Positions 30,757 to 39,284 of a stretch of DNA of 44,468 nt are shown in pieces. The notes below the pieces were generated by a model. The model did not search any database, was not told the DNA's origin, and saw only the letters and a program-made list of their open reading frames with translations. Position 1 is the first letter of the stretch, and the number at the start of each line of letters is the position of its first letter. This DNA comes from Jatrophihabitans_A sp035248685 (lineage in GTDB: Bacteria; Actinomycetota; Actinomycetes; Mycobacteriales; Jatrophihabitantaceae): the NCBI GenBank assembly GCA_035248685.1, contig DATFHF010000052.1, forward strand, positions 1-44,468, in the 5' to 3' direction. The position numbers and the translations under genes are program-made.

Positions 30757-31353
30757 ATGTACGAGGGTGCGATCCAGGACCTGATCGACGAGCTGGGCCG
30801 GCTGCCCGGCATCGGTCCCAAGAGCGCCCAGCGGATCGCCTTTCACCTGCTGGCCACCGAGACCACCGACGTGGAGCGGCTGGCCGCTGTGCTGCGCCGG
30901 GTCAAAGCGGAGGTCAAGTTCTGCCGGGTGTGCGGCAACGTCGCCGACTCCGAGGAATGCCGAATCTGTCGCGACCCGCGCCGGGACGGCACGGTGATCT
31001 GCGTGGTGGAAGAGCCCAAGGACGTGGTCGCGGTGGAACGGACCCGCGAGTTCCGCGGGCGTTACCACGTGCTGGGCGGCGCGATCAGCCCGATCGACGG
31101 CATCGGCCCGGATGACCTGCGGGTACGCGAGCTGCTGCACCGGCTGTCCGACGGCACGGTCACCGAGCTGATCCTGGCCACCGACCCCAACCTGGAGGGC
31201 GAGGCGACCGCAACCTATCTGGCCAGGCTGATCAAGCCGATGGGCGTCACGGTCAGCCGGCTGGCCAGTGGACTGCCGGTCGGTGGCGATCTGGAGTACG
31301 CCGACGAGGTCACCCTCGGTCGTGCCTTCTCCGGTCGGCGGACGGTCGAGTAG
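30757..31353 (+). CDS. recR: recombination protein RecR
   Basis: The 198-residue protein has the helix-hairpin-helix LGRLPGIGPKSAQRIAFHLL and the four-cysteine zinc finger CRVCGNVADSEECRIC. The Toprim domain carries VVEEPKDVVAVERT and HVLGGAISPIDGIGPDDL, and the Walker-B-like end completes it. With RecO/RecF it loads RecA at gaps. ATG at 30757 is preferred because RecR proteins begin MYEG; ATG at 30754 is adjacent. GGTGAG lies 9 bases upstream. Confidence 0.95.
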   Translation: MYEGAIQDLIDELGRLPGIGPKSAQRIAFHLLATETTDVERLAAVLRRVKAEVKFCRVCGNVADSEECRICRDPRRDGTVICVVEEPKDVVAVERTREFRGRYHVLGGAISPIDGIGPDDLRVRELLHRLSDGTVTELILATDPNLEGEATATYLARLIKPMGVTVSRLASGLPVGGDLEYADEVTLGRAFSGRRTVE

Positions 31354-31374
31354 CACACCACCTGCTGAGTAGCC

Positions 31375-32436
31375 ATGGAACCCGAACGTCCGGACGCCCA
31401 CTGGGCGCCACCCTCGCCCAACTGGCCGGCCCCGGCTGCCGCTGGGTTGGTGCTACCGGTGGACGCCCCGCAACCGCCACCGGTGCGCCGGGCGGGTCGC
31501 CGGCGCGGCCCGCTGCTGGCCGGTGCCGCGCTGTGCACGGTGCTGGCGGTACTGCTCGGCTTGCTGGCGGTGGACCAGTACCACGTCGACCGGCAACCGG
31601 GCGCGGTGGTCAACCGGTACTTCGCGGCCCTGTCGGCCGGTGACGCGCCGGCCGCGCTGGCGCTGGCGGTTACCGTGCCACCGTCGCCGTATCTGACCAA
31701 CACGGTGCTTCAGCAACAACTGGCGATCGCGCGGATCACCGACGTAGTGGTGGGCAGCACGGTGCGCCGCGGCAACAGCGCGACCACCCAGGTCAGCTAC
31801 CGGCTGGTCTTCGGATCCACCAGCACGCCGGTGCTGGACGCGGTGGATTTGATCCGGTCCGACTCGTCCTGGCGGTTGACCCGGGCCGCCACCGACATCC
31901 ACCTGTCGGCGATCGGCGGCGGGACGAACCGGCTAACCTTCGCCGGCCGGCCGCTGCCAACCGGCGTGGTTCGGGTGTTTCCCGGTGCGCTGCCGGTCGG
32001 TACCGACTACCCGGCGCTAAAACCGGCGGCCCACCCGATGATCCGGTTGATCGACGAGGACCAGGACACCCGACTGGACGCGGTGCTGGCCGACGGTGCC
32101 AAGCGAATGCTCGACGGCAGCCTGACCCGGGCGCTGGCCGGCTGCCTGACCGGGGCGTCCAAGGACCCGCATTGCCCGCAGCCGGTGGTCAGCCGGCCGG
32201 TGCCGGGCAGCCTGCGGGCGAATATGGACCAGGTGCGCGCCGGGCAACCGAGCATCACGCTGTCCACCACGGCCAACGGTCAGATCGTGTTGAACGAGCG
32301 GGTCACCGTGCAGGGCAGCTGGCGGGTATGGGACTTCAACAATCAGCAGGTAGTTCGGACCGGACGGACCGAGCTGGCGGTGCAGGCCAAGGCCTCGGTG
32401 GCCGACCTGAACACCATCTACTGGGACCCGCCGTGA
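31375..32436 (+). CDS. single-pass membrane protein of unknown function, coupled to a mycosin-like protease
   Basis: The 353-residue product has a Pro-rich cytoplasmic N-terminus (about 45 residues) with RRAGRRRG before one membrane segment (LLAGAALCTVLAVLLGLLAV, about 47-66). A large extracellular part follows. Residues about 75-155 (VVNRYFAALSAGDAPAALALAV ... VDLIRSDSSWRLTRA) resemble the NTF2/DUF4878-like fold often seen outside actinobacterial membranes. The rest shows no motif that I recognise. The stop overlaps the start of the mycosin-like gene (GTGA), so the two are made together and probably act at the same membrane face. Confidence 0.75.
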   Translation: MEPERPDAHWAPPSPNWPAPAAAGLVLPVDAPQPPPVRRAGRRRGPLLAGAALCTVLAVLLGLLAVDQYHVDRQPGAVVNRYFAALSAGDAPAALALAVTVPPSPYLTNTVLQQQLAIARITDVVVGSTVRRGNSATTQVSYRLVFGSTSTPVLDAVDLIRSDSSWRLTRAATDIHLSAIGGGTNRLTFAGRPLPTGVVRVFPGALPVGTDYPALKPAAHPMIRLIDEDQDTRLDAVLADGAKRMLDGSLTRALAGCLTGASKDPHCPQPVVSRPVPGSLRANMDQVRAGQPSITLSTTANGQIVLNERVTVQGSWRVWDFNNQQVVRTGRTELAVQAKASVADLNTIYWDPP

Positions 32437-33683
32437 TCGGCCGTTGCCGCCTGATCATGGCGGGCGTGCTGGCGCTAGTGGTCGCCGCGCTACCCGTTCC
32501 GGCCCGGGCCACGCCGGGACCGCTCGGCGCGCCGGAATGGTGGTTTGACAGCTGGCACGTCAGCACCCTGTGGGCCGCCGGCGCCGATGGTCGGGGGATC
32601 ACGGTGGCGGTGATCGACACCGGCGTGCAGGCCAGCGTGCCGGAGCTTCAGGGCCGGGTGCTGCCCGGCACGGATCTGATCGGCAATGGCAGCGACGGCC
32701 GAACCGACTACGACACCGACGACTTCTCGCACGGCACCGCGATGGCCTCGATCATCGTGGCCCGCCCGGGTTCGGCCGGCATCGAGGGGCTGGCGCCGGG
32801 CGCGAAGATCCTGCCGATCTCGGTGCCGCTGCGCGGTGTAGTGCGGATCGGGACGCCCACCCCGAACGCGACCGCGGTCGCGATCGACTACGCCGCCGAC
32901 CACGGCGCCCGGATCATCAACCTGAGCCTGGGCGGCGTGCGGGATCCGAGTGACGGCCCGGACCCGTGCCCGGCGGCGGTACAGACGGCGGTGCTGCACG
33001 CGCTGACCAAGGGCGCCCTCGTGGTGGCAGCGTCCGGCAACTCCGGCGACGACGGCAGCCCGGTGGAAGAACCGGGCGTGTGCCTCGGGGTGATCTCGGT
33101 CGGCGCGGTAGACCGCCAGCTGACCGTTTCGGCGTTCTCGTCCCGCCATCCTTACCTGACGGTCAGCGCACCGGGTGACAGCATCCCCAGCCTCAGTCGA
33201 GATTCGGCTTATGTCGGCGAGGGAACCTCGCAGGCCACCGCGATCACATCGGCCGCGTTGGCGCTGGTCTGGTCGAAGTACCCGCACGAGACCAACCGGC
33301 AGGTGCTGACCAGGTTGCTGAACACGGTCACCGATCGCGGCCCGGCCGGTCGCGATCCGGCTTATGGCTTCGGGGTGATCAACCCGGCCGCGGCGATAGC
33401 CGCGCATCCGGCGGCCGGTGCGGCGAATCCGGTGTTCGACGGCGTGCAGCCGCTGCTCACGTTGAACGCCACCCCGGTCCGCCAGCCGAAGGCGCTCGCC
33501 GCGGCCGGCCGGCCGAGCGCCCCGCTGGGCGTTTTCACGGTCGGCACGGCACCCGCCGACACCACCGTCCGGTTCTACCTGCTGGTTGCCGCCGCTGGGC
33601 TGTGCGTCCTGCTCGCCCTACTGTTTTTGGTGCTGTTCGTCCGCCGCCGGCCGTCTCGGCGGGTACTCTATGGTTTGCGTTAA
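32433..33683 (+). CDS. mycosin-like membrane-anchored subtilase (S8 family)
   Basis: The 416-residue precursor has a signal peptide (residues 1-25) and a subtilisin-type domain with the full triad: Asp in VAVIDTG, His in FSHGTAMASII and Ser in GEGTSQATAITSAA. The oxyanion Asn is in VVAASGNSGDDG. It ends in a membrane helix (FYLLVAAAGLCVLLALLFLVLFV) and a basic tail. This layout is that of the mycosins of type VII secretion, in which the protease domain faces outwards. No EccB-E, EsxA/B or PE/PPE-like gene lies in the window, so it is either an orphan or serves a locus elsewhere. GTG at 32433 overlaps the upstream stop. Confidence 0.9.
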   Translation: MIGRCRLIMAGVLALVVAALPVPARATPGPLGAPEWWFDSWHVSTLWAAGADGRGITVAVIDTGVQASVPELQGRVLPGTDLIGNGSDGRTDYDTDDFSHGTAMASIIVARPGSAGIEGLAPGAKILPISVPLRGVVRIGTPTPNATAVAIDYAADHGARIINLSLGGVRDPSDGPDPCPAAVQTAVLHALTKGALVVAASGNSGDDGSPVEEPGVCLGVISVGAVDRQLTVSAFSSRHPYLTVSAPGDSIPSLSRDSAYVGEGTSQATAITSAALALVWSKYPHETNRQVLTRLLNTVTDRGPAGRDPAYGFGVINPAAAIAAHPAAGAANPVFDGVQPLLTLNATPVRQPKALAAAGRPSAPLGVFTVGTAPADTTVRFYLLVAAAGLCVLLALLFLVLFVRRRPSRRVLYGLR

Positions 33684-33746
33684 GTTTTGACGGGTGGAGT
33701 GCCGCTCCACACCGTGCATGCCAGCCGGGGAAGAGAGCGATTTGCC

Positions 33747-34835
33747 ATGACCAGCAAGCACATACCTGCTGCCGCACCCATGATCGGTGATGAAGAGCGG
33801 GCAGCTGTCGATCGAGTGCTGGCCTCCGGCATGCTCGTCCAGGGCCCGGAGGTGGCCGCCTTCGAAGCCGAGTTCAGCCCGATCGCCGGCGGGGTCGAGT
33901 GCGTGGCCCTCAATTCCGGGACGTCCGCGCTGCACATGGGCCTGCTGGCGGCCGGCGTCAAGCCTGGCGACGAGATCATCGTGCCGTCGTTCAGCTTTGC
34001 CGCCACCGGCAATTCGGTGGCGCTGGCCGGTGCCACCCCGGTGTTCGTCGACATCTCGCCGGAAAGCTTCTGCCTGGACCCGAAGGCGGTGGAGGCGGCG
34101 ATCACCCCGCGTACCACCGGCATCATGCCGGTGCACCTCTACGGTCACCCGGCCGCGATCGATCGACTGGCCGAGGTCGCCGCCCAACACGGGCTGGCGC
34201 TGTTCGAGGACGCCGCTCAGGCGCACGCGGCCAGCCTGCACGACCGGCCGGTCGGTAGCTTGGGGCTCTTCGGTGCGTTCAGCTTCTACCCGACCAAGAA
34301 CATGACCTCCGGCGAGGGTGGCATGGTCAGCACCGGCGATCCGGCGCTCGCCCGGACGGTCCGCCTGCTGCGCAACCAGGGCATGGAAAAGCGTTACGCC
34401 AACGAGCTAATCGGCTTCAATACCCGGATGACCGACATCCACGCCGCGATCGGACGGGTGCAGCTGACCAAGCTGGCCGGATGGACCGCCCAGCGGCAGG
34501 CCAACGCGGCCTTCCTGGACGCCAACCTGCGCAATGTGGTGGTGCCGCCGGTCGCCGACGGGGCGGTGCACGTCTACCACCAGTACACGGTTCGGGTGCC
34601 GGCGGCAGAACGGGACCGGATCGTCGACGAGCTGGCGGCGCGGGGCATCGGCACCGGCGTGTACTACCCCATTCCGACCCACCAGCTGCCGTCCTTCCGG
34701 CTCGGGACCGATCTGCCCGAGACCAGCCGGGCCGCGGCGGAGGTGATCTCCTTGCCGGTGCACCCGAAACTCAGTGCGGATGACCTGGACCGCATCGTCG
34801 CGGGTGTCAATGCGGTGACCGGGGCGGGCGCCTGA
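33747..34835 (+). CDS. DegT/DnrJ/EryC1/StrS-family nucleotide-sugar aminotransferase (WbpE-like)
   Basis: The 362-residue PLP enzyme shows LNSGTSALHMGLLAAGVKPGDEIIVPSFSFAATGN, VFVDI, the cofactor Asp-Ala block LFEDAAQAHAA, and the PLP lysine in FSFYPTKNMTSGEGG. Late family signatures are RNQGMEKRYANELIGFNTRMTDIHAAIG and YYPIPTHQLPSF. Such enzymes put an amino group on a keto-sugar nucleotide. The following dehydrogenase, coupled by TGATG, and the acyltransferase at 43440 together suggest a WbpB/WbpE/WbpD-type route to an acetamido-sugar uronate. ATG at 33747 is chosen for the GGGGAAGAGAG stretch upstream. Confidence 0.9.
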   Translation: MTSKHIPAAAPMIGDEERAAVDRVLASGMLVQGPEVAAFEAEFSPIAGGVECVALNSGTSALHMGLLAAGVKPGDEIIVPSFSFAATGNSVALAGATPVFVDISPESFCLDPKAVEAAITPRTTGIMPVHLYGHPAAIDRLAEVAAQHGLALFEDAAQAHAASLHDRPVGSLGLFGAFSFYPTKNMTSGEGGMVSTGDPALARTVRLLRNQGMEKRYANELIGFNTRMTDIHAAIGRVQLTKLAGWTAQRQANAAFLDANLRNVVVPPVADGAVHVYHQYTVRVPAAERDRIVDELAARGIGTGVYYPIPTHQLPSFRLGTDLPETSRAAAEVISLPVHPKLSADDLDRIVAGVNAVTGAGA

Positions 34836-35833
34836 TGACTTCCGGTCGGCTGCGGGCCGGGCTGGTCGGCCTCGGTTCGATGGGCCGCCATCATGCCCGG
34901 TTGCTCGGATCCTTGGACGGGGTGGAGCTGGTCGCGGCCGCCGACCCGGCCGGTGATCCGCATGGCGCCGCGGCCGGCGTGCCGGTGCTCACCTCGCTGG
35001 AGGCACTGATCGATCGGGGGCTGGATTATTGCGTGGTGGCGGTGCCCACCGCGCTGCACGAGCATGTCGGCCTCCAGCTGGCCGCGGCCGGAGTGCACGT
35101 CCTTATCGAGAAGCCGGTAGCCGCCGACCAGAAGGCGGCGACCCGGCTGGTCGAGTGCTTCGAATCGGCCGGCCTGATCGGCGCGGTCGGTCACATCGAG
35201 CGCTACAACCCGTCGCTGCAGCAGTTGAGAGCTCGGCTGGAGGCCGGCGAGCTCGGCGATATCTACCAACTGGCCACCCGGCGGCAGGGCCCGTTCCCGG
35301 TCCGGATTGCCGACGTGGGCGTGGTGAAGGACCTGGCCACCCACGACATCGACCTGACCGCCTTCGTGTCCGGGCAGCGGTTCTGTTCGGTGAGCGCCCG
35401 GATCGCGCACAAGAGCGGACGCGCGCATGAGGATCTGGTTGCCATTGCGGGCCTGCTCAGCGACGGCACGGTCACCAACCACCTGGTGAACTGGTTGTCG
35501 CCGATGAAGGAGCGGCTCACCGTGGTCACCGGTGAGCGGGGCACTTTCGTCGCCGACACACTCACCGCCGACCTGACCTTCTACGCCAACGGCACGGTCA
35601 CCACCGAGTGGTCCGACATCGCGCACTTCCGCGGGATGACCGAGGGCAACGTGACCCGGTACGCCTTCAGCAAGCCGGAGCCGCTGCGCACCGAACACGA
35701 GCAGTTCCGCGACGCCGTTCGCGGATTGCCCGCGGACATCGTCACGCTGCGGGACGGGCTGGCCGCGGTCCGGGTGGCCGAGGCGGTGCTGGAATCGGCG
35801 GCCATCGGCCAGACGGTCGACCTGCCGGATTAG
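34835..35833 (+). CDS. Gfo/Idh/MocA-family sugar dehydrogenase (WbpB-like)
   Basis: The 332-residue protein has an N-terminal Rossmann fold (VGLGSMGRHHARLL) with DYCVVAVPTALH and HVLIEKPVAAD, where the EKP lysine is the catalytic one. The C-terminal part shows VGHIERYNPSLQ and HDIDL, which are typical of UDP-GlcNAcA 3-dehydrogenases of the WbpB type. It would oxidise C3 of a UDP-sugar for the preceding aminotransferase. The start overlaps the preceding stop (TGATG). Confidence 0.9.
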   Translation: MTSGRLRAGLVGLGSMGRHHARLLGSLDGVELVAAADPAGDPHGAAAGVPVLTSLEALIDRGLDYCVVAVPTALHEHVGLQLAAAGVHVLIEKPVAADQKAATRLVECFESAGLIGAVGHIERYNPSLQQLRARLEAGELGDIYQLATRRQGPFPVRIADVGVVKDLATHDIDLTAFVSGQRFCSVSARIAHKSGRAHEDLVAIAGLLSDGTVTNHLVNWLSPMKERLTVVTGERGTFVADTLTADLTFYANGTVTTEWSDIAHFRGMTEGNVTRYAFSKPEPLRTEHEQFRDAVRGLPADIVTLRDGLAAVRVAEAVLESAAIGQTVDLPD

Positions 35834-35836
35834 CTT
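35831..35836 (+). promoter_or_regulatory. candidate -10 box of the AAA ATPase gene
   Basis: TAGCTT overlaps the stop codon of the sugar dehydrogenase gene and lies 6 bases before the ATG at 35843, so a separate leaderless transcript may start there. Confidence 0.35.
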
Positions 35837-35842
35837 GTTGCG

Positions 35843-36376
35843 ATGTCGCGGCTGGTCGTAATTTCTGGTTGCTCCAGCGGCGGAAAGTCGACTCTATTGA
35901 CCGTGCTGGCCCGGCGTGGCTTTCCGGTAGTCGAGGAGCCCGGTCGCAGGGTGGTGCGCGAGGAGCTGGCCTCCGGTGGACCGGCGCTGCCCTGGACGGA
36001 TGACCTGGCCTTTGCCCGGAGGGTATTCGCGATCGCGCTTACCGAGCTGCGGGCCGCGAACTCCGACGGCGAGTGGACGTTCTTCGACCGCGGCCTGGTC
36101 GACGCGGCCGTTGCACTGGGATATCTCACCGGTGAGCCGGTCGATGTTCCGGAGTTGCGGGCCTATCACCGGCAGGTCTTCTTGACCCCGCCGTGGCGAC
36201 AGATCTACGTCACCGATGCGGAGCGTTGCCATCCGTTCGAGGAGGCGACCGCCGAGTACGAGCGGCTTGTTGTCGGCTACCGGGCGCTCGGCTATACCGT
36301 CACCGTTCTGCCGCAGATCGATGTGCAGGACCGGGCGGACTTCGTCCTCACCACCCTGTGCCCGTTTGCCGGCTGA
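35843..36376 (+). CDS. AAA-type P-loop ATPase/kinase-like protein
   Basis: The 177-residue protein has the P-loop VISGCSSGGKST (residues 6-17), then VVEEPGRRVVREEL, a Walker-B-like segment WTFFDRGLVDAAVAL and CHPFEEATAEYERLVVGYRALGY. The order is that of the AAA_28 group of small nucleotide- or metabolite-kinase-like ATPases. Its substrate is unknown. It lies between the glycan genes and the MFS gene, with which it is convergent without a gap. Confidence 0.85.
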   Translation: MSRLVVISGCSSGGKSTLLTVLARRGFPVVEEPGRRVVREELASGGPALPWTDDLAFARRVFAIALTELRAANSDGEWTFFDRGLVDAAVALGYLTGEPVDVPELRAYHRQVFLTPPWRQIYVTDAERCHPFEEATAEYERLVVGYRALGYTVTVLPQIDVQDRADFVLTTLCPFAG

Positions 36377-37639
36377 TTAGTCGAGCGCCGCGGCCAGTTC
36401 GCGCGGTTGCTGCTCCGTCGGCGTTCGTTCCGGCCGCGGCAGCAGCAGCGGAGTGGCCAGCACGAGTAGGCCGGCGACTGCGATCGCCGCTCGCGGGCCG
36501 GTGACCGCGGCGAGCAGTCCCCACACGGCGGTCAGCACCGCGACGGTGAGCTTGCTGGTGACCGACCAGGCCGACAGGGTACGAGCCACCCGATCGCTCG
36601 CCGTCTGTTCGAGCCGGTAGCTGGCCAACACCGGGCTGTACACGCTCACGCAGGTGATCAGCCCGAATTCGATGATCATGACCAGCACCAGCCCAGCCAC
36701 TCCGGGCTGGATAAAGGCCAGCCCGACCGGCCAACACACCCGCAGTGTTCCGGCCGTGCGCAGGACCTGCTGGGTGCCGAACCTCGCAACTAACCGACCG
36801 GCTAGCCGGGAGCCGATAAGCCCGCCGAGGCACGGCACTGCGAAGGCCAACCCGTACTGCCACGGCGCAAACCCGAGCCGACCGAGCATGAGGACGGCCA
36901 ACAACGGCGCGCTGGCCATGATCAGCCCGTTAACCAGCGCGGTGTTGAACAGCAGCGGTCGCAGCGATCGGTGATGTAGCAGGTAGTGCCAGCCGTGCAG
37001 CAGGTCGCCCGCTCGGAATCCGGCCTGGAGGCCTTCGGTCGCCGGCTCGGCCGGCGGCTCGTCGCGGCCCATGGCGCGAATGCCCAATGCGGACAGCAGA
37101 AAGCTGATCGCATTGGCCAGCACAGTGGTCACCGGCCCGAATAGGCCGATCGCGGCGCCGCCGAGCGGCGGGCCGAGCGCGGTGGCCGTCCACGCCGTCG
37201 ACTCCAACCGGCTGCTGGCCGTCAGCAGATCCACTGGCCGCAGCAGCGTCTTCAGGCAGGCACCGCTGGCCGCGGTGAAGGTGATGTCGGCAGCGGCGGT
37301 GAGCACCGACACCAGCAGCAGCTGGCCGAAGCTCAGCAGGCCGAGCGCGAAGGCCACCGGGATGCTCAGGAGCGCCGCGAACCGGGCCAGGTCCATGGCA
37401 ATCATCACCGGCCGTTTGCGGCGGAACTCCATCCACGGGCCGAGCGGCACCGCGACCACCGCGCCGACCGCGAGCCCGGCGGCGGCCAGCAGCGAGACCT
37501 GGGCCGGGCCGGCGTGCAATACCAGGATGGCGATCACGCTGAATGCGTCGAAGGCCAGCCAGGTACCGAGGCTGCTTACCGTGTAAGCTGCCCATAGCCA
37601 CCGGAACTGCCGTCCCAGTGCCCGCCTGTTCAACCGCAT
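36377..37639 (-). CDS. MFS transporter
   Basis: The 420-residue membrane protein has about 12 hydrophobic segments and an MFS loop PLGPWMEFRRKRPVMIAMDL between helices 2 and 3. A central cytoplasmic loop (GRDEPPAEPATEG) separates the two halves. It most resembles MFS exporters of the enterobactin-exporter/MefA type (GTWLAFDAFSV, SSRLESTAWTATALGPPLGG); its cargo is unknown. ATG at 37639 is preferred: a TAGCTT box on the minus strand at 37683-37688 lies upstream of it, and a GTG at 37711 would start before that promoter. Confidence 0.85.
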   Translation of the reverse strand: MRLNRRALGRQFRWLWAAYTVSSLGTWLAFDAFSVIAILVLHAGPAQVSLLAAAGLAVGAVVAVPLGPWMEFRRKRPVMIAMDLARFAALLSIPVAFALGLLSFGQLLLVSVLTAAADITFTAASGACLKTLLRPVDLLTASSRLESTAWTATALGPPLGGAAIGLFGPVTTVLANAISFLLSALGIRAMGRDEPPAEPATEGLQAGFRAGDLLHGWHYLLHHRSLRPLLFNTALVNGLIMASAPLLAVLMLGRLGFAPWQYGLAFAVPCLGGLIGSRLAGRLVARFGTQQVLRTAGTLRVCWPVGLAFIQPGVAGLVLVMIIEFGLITCVSVYSPVLASYRLEQTASDRVARTLSAWSVTSKLTVAVLTAVWGLLAAVTGPRAAIAVAGLLVLATPLLLPRPERTPTEQQPRELAAALD

Positions 37640-37947
37640 TCCAATCCGGGTCCAGCGCCAGCCGTGCCGCTCGCGGATGCTCAAGCTACCCCGTATGACA
37701 GCGCGTCCCACGGCGACCAGCCGTGCCGCAGCGGTCCGGCGTGACCGCGATCTGGACGTCTGCTCGTAGCGGGATCTGGCCGGGTACCAATGACCGCGGT
37801 CGGCGAGCGAGTTCGTCAGCGTCGCAGCCGGACGAGCTCCGCGACAGGCCTCGTCGCGAGCCTTCGATAGGCACTCCGTCCATTGACCGGCGTGTCGCGG
37901 TGGAGCAGCATCAAACTGCCGTGCCGTTGTAGAGCGGGGGGATCACG
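37640..37947. other. divergent regulatory gap between the MFS gene and the CHAT operon
   Basis: No gene is supported here. On the minus strand TAGCTT (37683-37688) may serve the MFS gene. On the plus strand TTGACC at 37883-37888 is a possible -35 for the four-gene operon, but no clear -10 follows at 16-19 bases. GGGGGG at 37936-37941 is the ribosome-binding site of the first operon gene. Confidence 0.35.
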
Positions 37948-39270
37948 GTGGTCGTAGGGCCGTACCAGACGTTTGATCGCGGCGACGGCAAGACCGTCGA
38001 TCTTTACCTGCTGCGCTACGCCGAGGATGGGCACCTGCTCAGCACCGAGACCGAGCGGATCCTCAAGAACTCACTCGACGGAGTGACCGAGATTTACCTC
38101 TTCTCGCACGGCTGGAACAATACCTTCGCCGACGCGTCGAGCAACTACGTGAAGTTCGTCCGGGGATACCAGGGCCAGCGTGAGCAATTCAACCTGCCCA
38201 CGGCGGCCGACTATCAACCATTGCTCATCGGCATCATCTGGCCGTCGACGAGCTTCGTCCTGCCATGGGAGAAAGGGCCGGTGATCGCCGCCGAGTCGCC
38301 GAGCGAGGCCTCGCGGACGGAGGAGATGCTGCGGCTGGTCACTGCCAATGTGAGCCAGGCCGCCGGCGGCCGATTGGCGGAACTCGTCGACGGCAGTTCG
38401 GGACTGGATGAGGACGATGCTCGCACGGCGGCGAAGATCGTCATCGACGGGTTGCCGTTCGCCGACGCCGAAGGCGTATCAAGTCCACCCACCGTTGATG
38501 AACTGCTCGAAGCTTGGGCCGCGCTCGACGGTGACGCGCCGGTGCCGACCGACCCGAACGACTTCGGCGAAGCCGGAGCGTCGCTGGCGGCACCCAGGGG
38601 TGCCGGGTACTTCAACAAGTTCGACCCACGGAACCTGCTGCGGATGGGCACGGTCTGGTTGATGAAGGATCGCGCTGGCATCGTCGGCGGGCATGGCGTC
38701 GCCCCCCTCGTCGGTCATTTGCTCGGCAACAGCCAGGCGCGGCTCCACCTCGTCGGACACTCTTTCGGTGGACGGATAGTACTGTCGAGCGTCGCAATGG
38801 CGCCGCTTCCTCGACCCGCTCGCTCCATGCTATTGCTGGAGCCAGCCGTGAACCGGTGGTGCTTCGCCGAGAAGCTCCCCTCCGGAGGCTCGGGTGGCTA
38901 TCAGCCCGTCCTCGACCGAGTTGAACTCCCCATCCTGTCGACGTTCTCCAGGTACGACGTGCCGTTGACGCAGGCCTTCCAGCTAGCGGTCCGCGGCAGC
39001 AGTCTCGGCGAGCCCAACATTGCGGCAATAGGGGATACCGACCGTTACGGCGCCTTGGGTGGATATGGGCCAGCGGGGTTGGGGGACCTGAGTGAGGTAC
39101 AACCGGCGCTAAAAGCCGGTAGTGCCAGGTACACGTTCGCGGCGGGCAAAGAGGTGATCGCCGTCGACGGCGGGGTCGATCTCGACGGAAAGCCGGCTAT
39201 CGGCAGCCACAGCGACGTCAACAACCCGACCACCTGGTGGGCGCTGCACTGCCTCACTGGCCCGAAATAG
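37948..39270 (+). CDS. alpha/beta-hydrolase-like protein, first gene of the CHAT/C25 operon
   Basis: The 440-residue protein has the oxyanion-type block IYLFSHGWNNTF (residues 49-60) and a nucleophile elbow LHLVGHSFGGRIVL with Ser272. An Asp in FSRYDVP (337) and a His in IGSHSDVNNP (421) could complete a triad. The segment about 120-235 is an insert with acidic stretches and no known motif. There is no signal peptide, so it is cytosolic. The start is GTG with GGGGGG 6 bases upstream. The next gene begins 14 bases after its stop, and the whole set reads as one operon. The fold suggests an esterase, lipase or peptidase; the substrate is unknown. A nearly identical neighbourhood is not known to me. 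Confidence 0.75.
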   Translation: MVVGPYQTFDRGDGKTVDLYLLRYAEDGHLLSTETERILKNSLDGVTEIYLFSHGWNNTFADASSNYVKFVRGYQGQREQFNLPTAADYQPLLIGIIWPSTSFVLPWEKGPVIAAESPSEASRTEEMLRLVTANVSQAAGGRLAELVDGSSGLDEDDARTAAKIVIDGLPFADAEGVSSPPTVDELLEAWAALDGDAPVPTDPNDFGEAGASLAAPRGAGYFNKFDPRNLLRMGTVWLMKDRAGIVGGHGVAPLVGHLLGNSQARLHLVGHSFGGRIVLSSVAMAPLPRPARSMLLLEPAVNRWCFAEKLPSGGSGGYQPVLDRVELPILSTFSRYDVPLTQAFQLAVRGSSLGEPNIAAIGDTDRYGALGGYGPAGLGDLSEVQPALKAGSARYTFAAGKEVIAVDGGVDLDGKPAIGSHSDVNNPTTWWALHCLTGPK

Positions 39271-39284
39271 GAGGGTGTCCCGCC

